Shown here piece after piece: positions 15,990 through 24,678 of a stretch of 64,000 nucleotides of DNA; position 1 is the first letter of the stretch; the number at the start of each line of letters is the position of its first letter. Origin of the DNA: Coriobacteriales bacterium OH1046 (GTDB taxonomy: Bacteria; Actinomycetota; Coriobacteriia; Coriobacteriales; Atopobiaceae); contig RQYE01000006.1 of assembly GCA_004010535.1 (NCBI GenBank), forward strand, positions 1 through 64,000. The letters run 5' to 3'. The notes beneath the pieces are model-generated. The model saw only the letters and a program-made list of their open reading frames with translations. It did not search any database and was not told the DNA's origin. The translations under genes were made by a program, and so were the position numbers.

Positions 15990-16115
15990 ACACTGCAGCC
16001 TTTCGTAGCAAGCGTTAATAGCTGGTACCCCTTTGGTGCCTGCGCATGCTCCCAAAACTCACGACGGTTTGGACAAGTCGAGGTTCATCGCATGCGCTCC
16101 CCTACTTCGGGAATC

Positions 16116-17006
16116 TCAATACGAGATGCGGAAGTAGTCGAGCATAGCTTTGAAGCGGTCTTGAGCGGCAAGGCAGGTATCGGTCAGGTACCCCTTTTCC
16201 CTATCCCACTCCTTGAGCCCGCGATAGTAGAGCGCCTTCATATCGTCGTAGATAATGAACGGCACGACCCCGCAGCGCAGGCATTCCTTGAACATGACCA
16301 GCCTGCCAACGCGCCCGTTGCCGTCTTGGAACGGATGGATTCGCTCGAAGGCGACATGGAAATCGACGATGTCGTCGATATCCTGCCGTAAGCTCGTCCC
16401 GTACGACTTAAGGAGGCGCTCTATCTCTCCGGCTACTTCCTCGGGAGACGTCGTTTCGCGCCCGTCGACCTCATTGGGAACGCGCTTATAATCGCCGACG
16501 GCAAACCAATCCTTCGATGCGTCGCTCGTCGAGGATTTCAATATCCCGTGCAGATCCTTGATCATGCCCTGTGTGATGGGACTCTCGGCGTTGTCCAGCA
16601 CGTAGTCGATCGCGCGGAAGTGGTTTGCCGTCTCCACGATGTCGTCTACCCGGACAGGCTCGCCCTCGATGCCGAAAGACAACGTCTCGAAGATCAGGCG
16701 CGTCTGGTCGAGCGAGAGCCTGCTGCCTTCGATGCGGTTGGAGTTGTAAGTGAGCTCGACTTGGACCTTGTGGTAGATTCCACCGGACACGCGCGATGCC
16801 TTCTCGTCACGCAACCGCTCGAGAAGGGGCGAGGCTTTCCCCATCCGGCTCTTCAATCTCCCGGGCTTTGCAGCGTCCTCCGGTATATTCCATGTTTTCC
16901 CGGTCAGGAACGCGCCGGGGACGCGCCCCTGCGCACAGTAGTTGCGCACGCTCCTCTCGGATACGCCCCATTTCTCGGCTATTCTCGAGGCAGAGAGAAA
17001 CCCCAT
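16116..17006 (-). CDS. Fic-domain protein with N-terminal HTH
   Basis: 296 residues. An HTH of MerR/excisionase type (SASRIAEKWGVSERSVRNYC) occupies residues 3-45, followed by a TYNSNRIEGSRL segment of the (S/T)xxxE(G/N) inhibitory type, and a Fic core with HVAFERIHPFQDGNGRVGRL. Fic proteins usually transfer AMP to target proteins; the inhibitory glutamate suggests self-control. The catalytic His and the DGNGR loop are intact. The ATG follows GAGGAGC. A 34-bp palindrome 54 bases upstream, with a further half-site nearer the start, suggests that the HTH binds its own promoter. Confidence 0.88.
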   Translation of the reverse strand: MGFLSASRIAEKWGVSERSVRNYCAQGRVPGAFLTGKTWNIPEDAAKPGRLKSRMGKASPLLERLRDEKASRVSGGIYHKVQVELTYNSNRIEGSRLSLDQTRLIFETLSFGIEGEPVRVDDIVETANHFRAIDYVLDNAESPITQGMIKDLHGILKSSTSDASKDWFAVGDYKRVPNEVDGRETTSPEEVAGEIERLLKSYGTSLRQDIDDIVDFHVAFERIHPFQDGNGRVGRLVMFKECLRCGVVPFIIYDDMKALYYRGLKEWDREKGYLTDTCLAAQDRFKAMLDYFRISY

Positions 17007-17059
17007 CGCTCCTCGCTTTCTATCGGCAAGAGCTGATAGGGCTATTTTAGCAAAATGCT

Positions 17060-17093
17060 CCAATAATATTGCCGATATCGGCAATATTATTGG
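17060..17093. promoter_or_regulatory. 34-bp perfect palindrome upstream of fic
   Basis: Two 17-base arms (17060-17076 and 17077-17093) are exact complements with no loop, centred on GATATC; the inner part reads ATTGCCGATATCGGCAAT. The half-site TATCGGCAA occurs again near 17021 just before the SD. A likely operator for the Fic protein HTH or another regulator. Confidence 0.7.
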
Positions 17094-17230
17094 GCTCGCT
17101 CGATAGTGGCGCATGTCATTATATGTTCACCGGATGCCGCCTGGTTCAAAATCATCCGTTTCGTGCCATCTCGTACAAATCACTCCAAAATCAACCTAAG
17201 GCCAACGAGCGTTTGCGAAAACGGCTTCGT

Positions 17231-17572
17231 CTAACCGCTTGCTATCTCGGCAAGAATCATAGTGATGGCAACGATATCTCTCTCAGTCAGGGTCCCGATG
17301 TAGCCGGTAGTACCGAGGTATCCTGACGGGATCTCGGCAATCCTGTCCGCCCGCGCTATCGAAGCCTTCTCGAGTCCGGCTTCTCTCCAGTCACGAATAA
17401 GATAGTCGTGCTCGAACTGCAGCTTGTTCGTTGCGGATGTCACCATCATGACGAGCAACCCGTAGCTACACATATCAACCACGATGACGGGACGGTACTT
17501 GTGTCCCTTGCCTTCAGAATAGTCAAACCGTGCGTGCCAAATCTCCCAGACTTGGGGCGCACGATCATTCAT
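17231..17572 (-). CDS. MazF/PemK-type toxin
   Basis: 113 residues from ATG 17572. VWEIWHARFDYSEGKGHKYR then PVIVVDM is the MazF/PemK N-terminal strand pair with the conserved R-P-V block; the C-terminus has IGTLTERDIVAITMILAEI. Expected mRNA interferase. It overlaps the antitoxin gene by eight bases (ATGAATGA). The antitoxin in front is RelB/DinJ-like rather than MazE-like, so this is a hybrid pair. Confidence 0.85.
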   Translation of the reverse strand: MNDRAPQVWEIWHARFDYSEGKGHKYRPVIVVDMCSYGLLVMMVTSATNKLQFEHDYLIRDWREAGLEKASIARADRIAEIPSGYLGTTGYIGTLTERDIVAITMILAEIASG

Positions 17573-17840
17573 CTTCGTCGTCCCAGTCAGCGGGAAGCAC
17601 CGCAACGCCCTCGGCATTCAGCGCTGCATGGTAGGCCTTGGCCGAGATTGCTTCGTAGGAGGGTTTCTCCACGCGCAGGTTGAAGGGCAGTCCCCCGACT
17701 TCGATCGACTTGATGAGAAACATATTGATTGCATCCGACAGACTGAGGCCCCAGCGTGAGTAGACACTCGTCGCCTCCGCTTTCACCTGGTCGGTGGTCC
17801 TAGTTTTGATCTCGGCTTTCCGCGCCGTAGTAGTAGCCAC
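17565..17840 (-). CDS. RelB/DinJ-type antitoxin
   Basis: 91 residues from GTG 17840, with GGGAGGGG just upstream; an ATG at 17855 would put that SD inside the gene. The region KTRTTDQVKAEATSVYSRWG then LSLSDAINMFL is the ribbon-helix-helix of RelB/DinJ antitoxins. The C-terminus is acidic (DWDDEDE). Forms an operon with the downstream MazF-like toxin. Confidence 0.85.
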   Translation of the reverse strand: MATTTARKAEIKTRTTDQVKAEATSVYSRWGLSLSDAINMFLIKSIEVGGLPFNLRVEKPSYEAISAKAYHAALNAEGVAVLPADWDDEDE

Positions 17841-17989
17841 ATGTACCCCTCCCATCTAATGTACCCATAGTGTACCCTAAATGGGTATACCACGCAAGTA
17901 AGCTTGAAGGCATAGCATGCCGGATAGTGTAATCCGAGCGTGAAGATCTTTGGGAAATATAAACGGCTCCTGAAAGAAACGCGGTGAAT

Positions 17990-18029
17990 CCCTCGAAAGC
18001 GGCACAGCACTTGGGGTCATCGTGGATGC
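17990..18029 (-). pseudogene. GNAT gene fragment
   Basis: The reverse strand encodes HDDPKCCAAFEGF, close to NDPKCRAAFEGF in the tandem GNAT gene (its DNA is at 15838-15876). The neighbouring sequence does not continue the domain in any frame. A short remnant of a related acetyltransferase. Confidence 0.55.
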
Positions 18030-18112
18030 CGTCGCGTCGATCGTCCTGTAGTACGCCACTCGTCACAGTAACGCGACTTCCAATCCCCATCGTTCGCGGA
18101 GAGGGCACCCTG

Positions 18113-18418
18113 CTAGCGCCTCCTCTTCGGCTTCGGCAGCTGTGGAACCATGGCGGCAACCACCTCGGCGATGAGGGCCGGGTCCTCGCTATCCACGAGC
18201 ATCATGGGCTTGGCGCTCTCGTAGGGGATCTGCTCCAGCGGAAACGAATCACGAGCGGCCGGCACATCCTTCAGCAAGAACCTGTCGTCGTAGATGCCCC
18301 CGAAGAGGACTCCCTCGTTGTAGAGCAGGTATTCTCCCATCATCTCCCCATACGTAACGGAAGGCACGTCCCGGAGCAGGTCGATCACATACTCCAAATA
18401 ATCCTTGCTGCTGGCCAT
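18113..18418 (-). CDS. TfoX N-terminal domain protein
   Basis: 101 residues from ATG 18418. The pattern VIDLLRDVPSVTYGEMMGEY then LLYNEGVLFGGIYDDRFLLK matches the TfoX-N domain: M-x-GEY, a F-G-x-I-x-D-x-R-x-L-L-K strand and the K-P-M block 'SAKPMMLVD'. TfoX-N proteins are small stand-alone domains related to the competence regulator TfoX; their role outside Gram-negatives is not clear. It ends in a basic tail PKPKRRR. Confidence 0.85.
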   Translation of the reverse strand: MASSKDYLEYVIDLLRDVPSVTYGEMMGEYLLYNEGVLFGGIYDDRFLLKDVPAARDSFPLEQIPYESAKPMMLVDSEDPALIAEVVAAMVPQLPKPKRRR

Positions 18419-18595
18419 AGATCCTTCTTCCGCGCGAATCCGACGATGCTCTCTGCGGCCCTCCGTCATCCGCCATGAAACCGACTGTGCTCAGTATGCC
18501 GTATCGTCCATGTAGGATCTCGTGGCATCCTTGACAGCCGCTATTCTCCCGTTCGGCCACGGATCGAACGCACCATCAGGCTTTGCGCCCATCCC

Positions 18596-20212
18596 TCACT
18601 GATCTTGGAGCGAGATGCGCATCGCAGCCCTTCCGGCAAACACAGCAGAAACGAGAACTGCCAGCGCGATGGCTATACCCACCGCAGGGCCTGCATCACC
18701 CGCAAGCAACGTCGCCGCGGCCCCCGCAAGCGTCGCAAGCAAGCCCGCACTGATGCAGATGCCCACGCTCGCTGAGCGCTTGACCGGCTCGTACTCGCTC
18801 GACCAGTCGTAATGAGGACGTCGCACGTCCAAGAAAGCGCCTAGACATGAGGCCAGAGCCCCCATCGCCAACGGAGCAATGATGAGCAAGATAGCATCCG
18901 GCAACGTCTTTGCGATCCCGGCAGCGGCAATCGCCCCGGCAATCACGGAAACGGGTGCAGTGACGAGCAGGTTCAGCGCTATCCTTGCGCCGACTATCGT
19001 GGAGGAGGGCACCGGCGCGGTCTGCGCGATCCAGCGCGCGCTCCCCTCGAGCGAGGTCGATGCGGCGGTGAGCGACGTCATCGCCATGCAGAATGCCAAA
19101 GCCCAAGGAAGCGTTCCCGCCATCAGGGCACCGATCGTATCCCCGTCTGTTCCCGGAACGTTCATCGCGGATGCGACGACCTCGGGCCCGGCCACGGCAG
19201 CCGCGATAGCGGCAGCAAGCGCGAAAACGGGGCCGGGCGCGGTGTTCATGAAATATATCGGAGTCCCAAGCCATAGCCTGAACTCCTTGCGGATAAGGGC
19301 GGTCAGGGGCTTTCGAGGGGCGCCCGCCTTCATGGATGCGTCTCTGGCTTTCCGCAAGCCCCCAGAGGAGAGCAGGGAGTTCATGGGCACCAGGAAGATC
19401 GACAGCACGGCTACTGCGGCACCGCCAGATACGACCGAAGCGCCTGCATACAGCATGAGCGCGGGCACACTTCCCCCTATCGCATCTGCTGCCCACGCGG
19501 CGGGCGGCCAAAACGTAGACACGGACTCCTTCACCTGCCCTCCCAGCGCGGCGAAGGCAGAAAGGTCTCCCTGATCGGACATGCCCGCGCCTCCCGTAGC
19601 GAGCATGATCCCCACCACGAGTGCGACCGTGGAGAGCACGCCGACGATGCCGAGCGCACGGTCGGCGAAGGGCATGCGCGATGCCACCCAAGCCGCGCAA
19701 AACGAAACGGCGAGGGCGAGCGCCAAAGGGATTGCCGGAGCCAGCAGCAGAACCAACGAGGAGACGATGATGCTTGCGGGCACAGCGCCGACCGCAAGCA
19801 GGTACGCGGTCATAAGCGGCGTGCCCAGGACAAGGGAGCACACGAGGCCCATGCCGTAGAGCGGGGCGATGCGCGAGACGACCACAGTCCAAAGAGGAAC
19901 GGGCATCGTGACGACGAGATCGAAGTCCTTGAGCCTGAACAGAAGCCCATTCGCCTTGATAAGCGTGGAGAACATGCAGCCCACACCTGCCGTCGCGACG
20001 GCGAGGCAGGGTAGCGCCTCCTCAGCGCCAAGCGCAACGAACGCCTGCCCGATCGCCCACATATACGCTACGGCATACACGGTAAGCAGGACGATGCCTA
20101 TGGCAGCGAGCACGAGCTTCCGCTTCGCCTTCGGGTCATGCTCGTTCATCAGGCGGCCCACGCCGAACGCACCGAGTGCCTGGACTTTGAGCAGGGGCAC
20201 GAGGCTAGCCAT
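18596..20212 (-). CDS. ABC transporter permease, ABC-2-like large membrane subunit
   Basis: 538 residues from ATG 20212. About twelve hydrophobic segments spread over the whole length with short loops, including LVLAAIGIVLLTVYAVAY, ALALAVSFCAAWVAS and GICISAGLLATLAGAAAT. It overlaps the ATPase gene by eight bases. The ATPase is of the multidrug/bacitracin type. Large permeases with two six-helix halves next to such ATPases are usually exporters. Substrate unknown. The longer open frame to 20398 lies wholly within the ATPase gene and is not used. Confidence 0.8.
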   Translation of the reverse strand: MASLVPLLKVQALGAFGVGRLMNEHDPKAKRKLVLAAIGIVLLTVYAVAYMWAIGQAFVALGAEEALPCLAVATAGVGCMFSTLIKANGLLFRLKDFDLVVTMPVPLWTVVVSRIAPLYGMGLVCSLVLGTPLMTAYLLAVGAVPASIIVSSLVLLLAPAIPLALALAVSFCAAWVASRMPFADRALGIVGVLSTVALVVGIMLATGGAGMSDQGDLSAFAALGGQVKESVSTFWPPAAWAADAIGGSVPALMLYAGASVVSGGAAVAVLSIFLVPMNSLLSSGGLRKARDASMKAGAPRKPLTALIRKEFRLWLGTPIYFMNTAPGPVFALAAAIAAAVAGPEVVASAMNVPGTDGDTIGALMAGTLPWALAFCMAMTSLTAASTSLEGSARWIAQTAPVPSSTIVGARIALNLLVTAPVSVIAGAIAAAGIAKTLPDAILLIIAPLAMGALASCLGAFLDVRRPHYDWSSEYEPVKRSASVGICISAGLLATLAGAAATLLAGDAGPAVGIAIALAVLVSAVFAGRAAMRISLQDQ

Positions 20213-20960
20213 TGCGCGCCTCCCTCGCGAGCTCGAGGAACACCTGCTCGAGGCTCTCATCCCCGCGGACCTCATCGGTCGTCCCCAAACGGATGATGCT
20301 GCCCTGGCGGATGATCGCGATCGTGTCGCAGAGCTTCTCCACGGTGTCGAGCACGTGGCTCGAGAGGAAGATGGCGCTACCGCGCGACGTGAGCTCATGC
20401 ATCATGGTGCGCAGCTCGTATGCCGCCTCGGGATCGAGCCCGACGAAGGGCTCGTCGAGCACGAGCAGCCGCGGCTCGTGGAGGAAAGCCCCGATCATGA
20501 CGAGCTTTTGCCTCATGCCGTGCGAATACGCAGAAACCATCTCGCCGAGCCTGTCTTCTATCCCCAAGCGCTTGGCGTAGCCGTCTATGCGCCGTGCCCG
20601 CTCGTCGGAACCAACGCAGAACAGGTCCGCCACGTAGTCGAGGTATTGCATACCGGTGAGAAACCCGTAGACGTCCGGGCTGTCGGGCACGTAGGCGGTC
20701 ACCTGCTTGCAGGCGACGGGATCCGTGCGGACCGATTTCCCGCAGATCCGGATATCGCCCTCATCGAAGGAAAGGGCGCCTGCGATAGAGCGGATGAGCG
20801 TCGTCTTGCCTGCGCCGTTGTGCCCCACAAAACCGAAGATGCTGCCGGGGAGGACTGAGAGCGAAACGTCTTCGACAACCCGCTTCCCCCCGTAGCTCTT
20901 CGAGTAGCCCTCGACGACGAGAATCGGGGGATCCGGCTGACGCACGCTGTCTGCGACCAT
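20205..20960 (-). CDS. ABC transporter ATP-binding protein
   Basis: 251 residues; GAGGAGG seven bases before ATG 20960. Walker A GHNGAGKTTLIR, signature YSHGMRQKLVM (SHGMRQ instead of LSGGQ, as in ABC-2 exporters), Walker B RLLVLDEPFVGLD and H-loop FLSSHVLD are present. It forms an operon with the large permease, overlapping by eight bases. A palindrome lies between the putative -35 and -10 upstream, pointing to a repressor. Confidence 0.9.
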   Translation of the reverse strand: MVADSVRQPDPPILVVEGYSKSYGGKRVVEDVSLSVLPGSIFGFVGHNGAGKTTLIRSIAGALSFDEGDIRICGKSVRTDPVACKQVTAYVPDSPDVYGFLTGMQYLDYVADLFCVGSDERARRIDGYAKRLGIEDRLGEMVSAYSHGMRQKLVMIGAFLHEPRLLVLDEPFVGLDPEAAYELRTMMHELTSRGSAIFLSSHVLDTVEKLCDTIAIIRQGSIIRLGTTDEVRGDESLEQVFLELAREARNG

Positions 20961-21006
20961 CGATTGGCCTCCTCGGATCCTGCCCTCGTTAGATAATCCG
21001 ATTCTA

Positions 21007-21035
21007 TTATATCTGTTCTATTACAGATAGAGCAA
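21007..21035 (-). promoter_or_regulatory. Promoter with operator-like repeat for the ABC exporter
   Basis: The minus strand shows TTGCTC, an 18-base spacer and TATAAT (21007-21012). TATCTGT and ACAGATA (21011-21017 and 21024-21030) form an inverted repeat within the spacer. The arrangement suits a GntR/YtrA-type repressor, which I do not see nearby. Confidence 0.5.
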
Positions 21036-22681
21036 GAATTAGAGATGGGTCTGCTGAAGTTCGCTTCTGTTCAACTGTCGGATCCTTGCGCACCGCCATC
21101 ATTTGGCATCTCGTACGATTGGGGCAAAGTGCCCCAGATTATCCGCTTTCCTTTATACGTCGTTCAATGCCGAATCAAAGCTCGAGCTTAGCCTGCATGC
21201 GAGACTACAGCAGGGTTCGGCTCTGAACCACGCATTAGAAATGCACATCCTCGTTAAGAAAAGAGGAGGTCTTCGATGAAGTATCCGTTCGCAAAACGAG
21301 TGTACATGCACGAACCACGCCTCATGAGCTCGGCATTCAGCCTATAGCACCAGTTGAGAACTACCTCAGATGACAACAGCTGTTCAAGTCCACTCAGAGA
21401 TCTGAAAGAGGCACTGACCACATGGTTGGCGGCTCGGTATTTTATGGAGCGGAAGTTCCATCTCCTGAGGCCTTTGCAGCACCACGACTTGCTTCCGTCT
21501 CTAGAATCCTTCATGTTCAAATAGCCGAACACATCATGCTCGCCCTCTGAGAGAAAGCAGGTTAGCACCTCGAGGTTCCCACATGAGATACAGGAAATCG
21601 GACCGCCGCTTCCCCTGTCCGGCATTGCCGTTGCAGTCCAGAGTCGGCAAACAGTATCGCTCGGAGCTGGAATTGTCTCAGAAATGTAATGGCAAGTGAG
21701 ACGCCGCAGCTCTCCGTAGAGGGGAAGCGCGTCAAGGTCACGGAACTTTTCCGCGCTGTGAGGCCGTCACGCTGTGTCTGTTTCCTCTCAACCGTGCAGA
21801 ATTCCAGCGGTGTCGGACCAATCTCTCCGAGCTGCTGCAGCCACGCCGCGGCTGCCCCCATGGCAACGGACATGTGGGATACATCCGTCGGCGAGCCTGA
21901 TCCGCGTGAAGGGTCGAGCGAAAGCCATGCGGCGAGGACTTCCTCCTCGCACGGGCTCGGTGCACCCATGCGGTACACGCCCCTAGCCATCTGCTTGACG
22001 GAGCCCCCCGAGGAGCGACAAAACATACTGCTCTACGCCCAGCCTCTGCATCTAGGAGGTGGTAAACAGGCCCTTTTGGCAAGCCGAGATGCCGTTAAGC
22101 CTCTTTATCACCTCAATTTTCTCCATGCTTGAATTGTAACAACATGCGCAACAAACCAAGATTATGAATAAAGTCTTGAGCTGAGAAGCATCGCAGTCGG
22201 TAGATCTTCATATGACTGATATCAGTAGAGTCGCAGTTGTACACCCATACGCTCAGAAAGACAGGGGCGGGCAGGAATGCTCAGCGGTTTGCCCCGCCGC
22301 TTAAGACCTCCTGCCATTACGGACAGATCCGAAAGATGCCTGCGCCGATCGCACAGCAAGGACATATGCCCATTCGCATCGCCTCCTGGGAAAACCATGT
22401 CCCAGGTACCCACGGCAGTCAATCGACGCCTCGTTTACCTTTAAAAACCGCCATGGACGCGATGTCTTTCGAAGTCATCAAGGCGCACCCGCATAACAAG
22501 CAGATGGATCGGACGATTGAAGACGTGGATAGTTGCGAATATTGGAGATAAGCGAGCAGGACGTGCTGTCACACGCGCCCTCCCGTGCCATGGCATCTGC
22601 AGACGGGACACTGTCGGTGTCGTGCACGGTACTGCAGTATAATCTGCGCAGATGCGTTTTGGCGTTGGGGAGTTGAGGCGT
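21036..22681. other. 1.6 kb without a convincing gene
   Basis: The base composition is lower in GC than the flanks. Minus-strand frames at 21254-21625 (with C-I-S-C and W-C-C pairs) and 21562-22026 overlap in different frames and could be pieces of one decayed gene; neither has an SD or recognisable domain. Plus-strand frames such as 22237-22551 are equally weak. I see no RNA gene. Probably degraded accessory DNA. Confidence 0.4.
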
Positions 22682-24100
22682 ATGGACATCCGTAAGGTGC
22701 GGTTCATAGAGCCGGGGGCGCCGCCGTACCGACGCACGCCGTTGAACCTGTTCGTATATGACCGCTACATCCGCAATCCATCTATCGGGCTTATGACGCT
22801 CGCTACCATCGTGCACCGAAGCATCACCGACACGCTCATGTACAGCGAGTCCATCTCGAAAGTGCGTTGGGACGACTGCCTCGATGCCGACGTCGTGTTC
22901 ATCGGGATGTTCACATTCGCCGCACCGCGCGGCTATGAGATCGCCGACGAGATCCGCCGGCAATCCGGGGCGGTGGTGGTGATAGGCGGGCTTCACGCCA
23001 CCATGTGCCCGGAGGAGGCCGCCGCGCACGCCGACTACGTCCTTTTGGGCGAGGGGGACGAGACGATACTCCGTCTCCTGGATGCGCTGCAGGCAGACGA
23101 AGAGCCTGCATTCGCTGGCGTGGCACACATGGACACCGATGGAACGTTCCACAGCACGGGCATGCCTGCCCCGCCGCACGACATCGACACGATACCCGAC
23201 CGCTACCTGGTGTGGAACTACCGCAAGATGGCCGGCCACAATACGCTGTGGGGGCAGGTGCACGCCTCGCGCGGATGCCCGCACAACTGCGACTACTGCT
23301 CGCTCGTGCGCCTGTACGGGCACCGCGTGCGCACGCGCAGCCCGCAGAACGTGGTGGAGGACATCAGGCGCTGCATCGCCTTCCACGACGAGGGGCGCCA
23401 CCGCATCTCCACGGTGCTCTGGCTCACCGACGACAACTTCTTCGCCGACCGCCCCTGGGCGCTGGCGGTGCTGGACGCCATCATCGAAAGCGGCATCGAC
23501 TACCGCTTCACCATCCAAGCGCGCTACGAGGTGGGCTTCGATGACGAGATGCTGGAGCGCCTTGCCCGAGCGGGCTTCGTGGAGCTGGCGCTGGGCATCG
23601 AATTCATCGATGATGATGCGTTCCGGGAGTTTCACAAGCGCAGCACGAAAAGCGGCATAGAGCGCGCGATCGCCAACATCCGGGCACACGGGCTGCGCGT
23701 ACGTGGGCTGTTCATATTCGGAGCACAGAGCAACCGCCCCGGAGTGGGAAAGGCAGTCGCGCGTTTCGCTATGGACAACGGCATCCAGGGCATATTGCTG
23801 CAATCCATGTACTTCATCCCGGGAACGCCCGCCTTCGAGCAGTACAAGGACGAGCTGCTGCACACGGACTGGGAGAAGTGCGTGGGCAACGTGGTGCACC
23901 GCCCACGCAACATATCGGCGCGCCAGCTTCAGCGCGAGATCATCGAGTGCAGCAAGACGTACTACTCGTGGCGACGTCTGCTCTCCGCGCTCGTACACGA
24001 GCGCGGTATAGACCGCGTGCTGTTTCTCGGCGAGTTCTTCTGGCAGATGAGCGAGCGCGCCCGCATGCGCTGCGAGCTGCCCGCCCTACCGGATGACTAG
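22682..24100 (+). CDS. B12-binding-domain radical SAM protein
   Basis: 472 residues from ATG 22682, with GAGG four bases upstream; an ATG ten codons earlier is possible. Residues 1-150 form a B12-binding-like Rossmann region (DVVFIGMFTFAAPRGYEIAD, then VVVIGGLHATMCPEEAAAHA and GEGDETILRLL). The radical SAM core follows with HASRGCPHNCDYC near residue 200, the CxxxCxxC cluster, and the LTDDNFFADRPWAL block. These enzymes act on varied small molecules or lipids; the substrate is not evident. No partner gene adjoins. Confidence 0.9.
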   Translation: MDIRKVRFIEPGAPPYRRTPLNLFVYDRYIRNPSIGLMTLATIVHRSITDTLMYSESISKVRWDDCLDADVVFIGMFTFAAPRGYEIADEIRRQSGAVVVIGGLHATMCPEEAAAHADYVLLGEGDETILRLLDALQADEEPAFAGVAHMDTDGTFHSTGMPAPPHDIDTIPDRYLVWNYRKMAGHNTLWGQVHASRGCPHNCDYCSLVRLYGHRVRTRSPQNVVEDIRRCIAFHDEGRHRISTVLWLTDDNFFADRPWALAVLDAIIESGIDYRFTIQARYEVGFDDEMLERLARAGFVELALGIEFIDDDAFREFHKRSTKSGIERAIANIRAHGLRVRGLFIFGAQSNRPGVGKAVARFAMDNGIQGILLQSMYFIPGTPAFEQYKDELLHTDWEKCVGNVVHRPRNISARQLQREIIECSKTYYSWRRLLSALVHERGIDRVLFLGEFFWQMSERARMRCELPALPDD

Positions 24101-24236
24101 CCCGCATGCCTGATTGCCAAACTGACACGGAGCAGTCCGATCGTCCCGATGGATCATGATGCAGTGTGGGAACATGGCCTATAGTTCCACCACGAAACGT
24201 CCAGAGCCGCCTTGAGCGCTGTACAAGGAGACGCCT

Positions 24237-24566
24237 ATGGGGACAGCAGAGACGCTTGCAAGCTTCTTCCAAGCCGAGAACGGCAGGGACTGGGAAAGCT
24301 ATCGAACCTTCCTTCATGCGGACGTGGTCTGGCACCTGCATGCCGAGCACGAGCAAGTGATCCAGGGTGTCGAGGAGTACCTGCGGGTCATACGGGATGC
24401 CTACCACGATTCCAACACGCGGTTCCGCGTGGAGGAGATGCACAAGTCGGCCCGTGGAGAGCGGGTCGCAGTCCTGCTGATCGATGATGACGGCAGGCGA
24501 TCGTTCGAGGTGTTCGATTTCGAGGATGGCCGGATCAGGTGCGAGCACGAGTTCCTTCTGGGATGA
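24237..24566 (+). CDS. SnoaL/NTF2-like protein
   Basis: 109 residues; AAGGAGACGCCT precedes ATG. The pattern ASFFQAENGRDWESYRTFLH, then 'DVVWHLHAE' and a C-terminal series of strands (VAVLLIDDDGRRSFEVFDFE, IRCEHEFLLG) fits the SnoaL-like NTF2 fold, often a polyketide-like cyclase or a small binding protein. No catalytic claim can be made. Confidence 0.75.
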   Translation: MGTAETLASFFQAENGRDWESYRTFLHADVVWHLHAEHEQVIQGVEEYLRVIRDAYHDSNTRFRVEEMHKSARGERVAVLLIDDDGRRSFEVFDFEDGRIRCEHEFLLG

Positions 24567-24678
24567 CGGGGATCGAATCCGCCGCCTCGCGCCACCACCC
24601 CTACCCCCTGCGATTCGTACGGAACGGCTGGGGACAGCAAAGACCGACGCGCGTACAGTCATGGCAAGGAGGTGGGAG

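Noticed and set aside
21254-22026. Two overlapping minus-strand frames with cysteine pairs
   Set aside because: Different frames, no SD, no family; at best a decayed gene, so only noted in the gap description.
24556-24600. A tRNA-like 3' end (TCGAATC followed by CACCA)
   Set aside because: The T-stem does not pair and no anticodon arm precedes it; it overlaps the SnoaL-like gene end.
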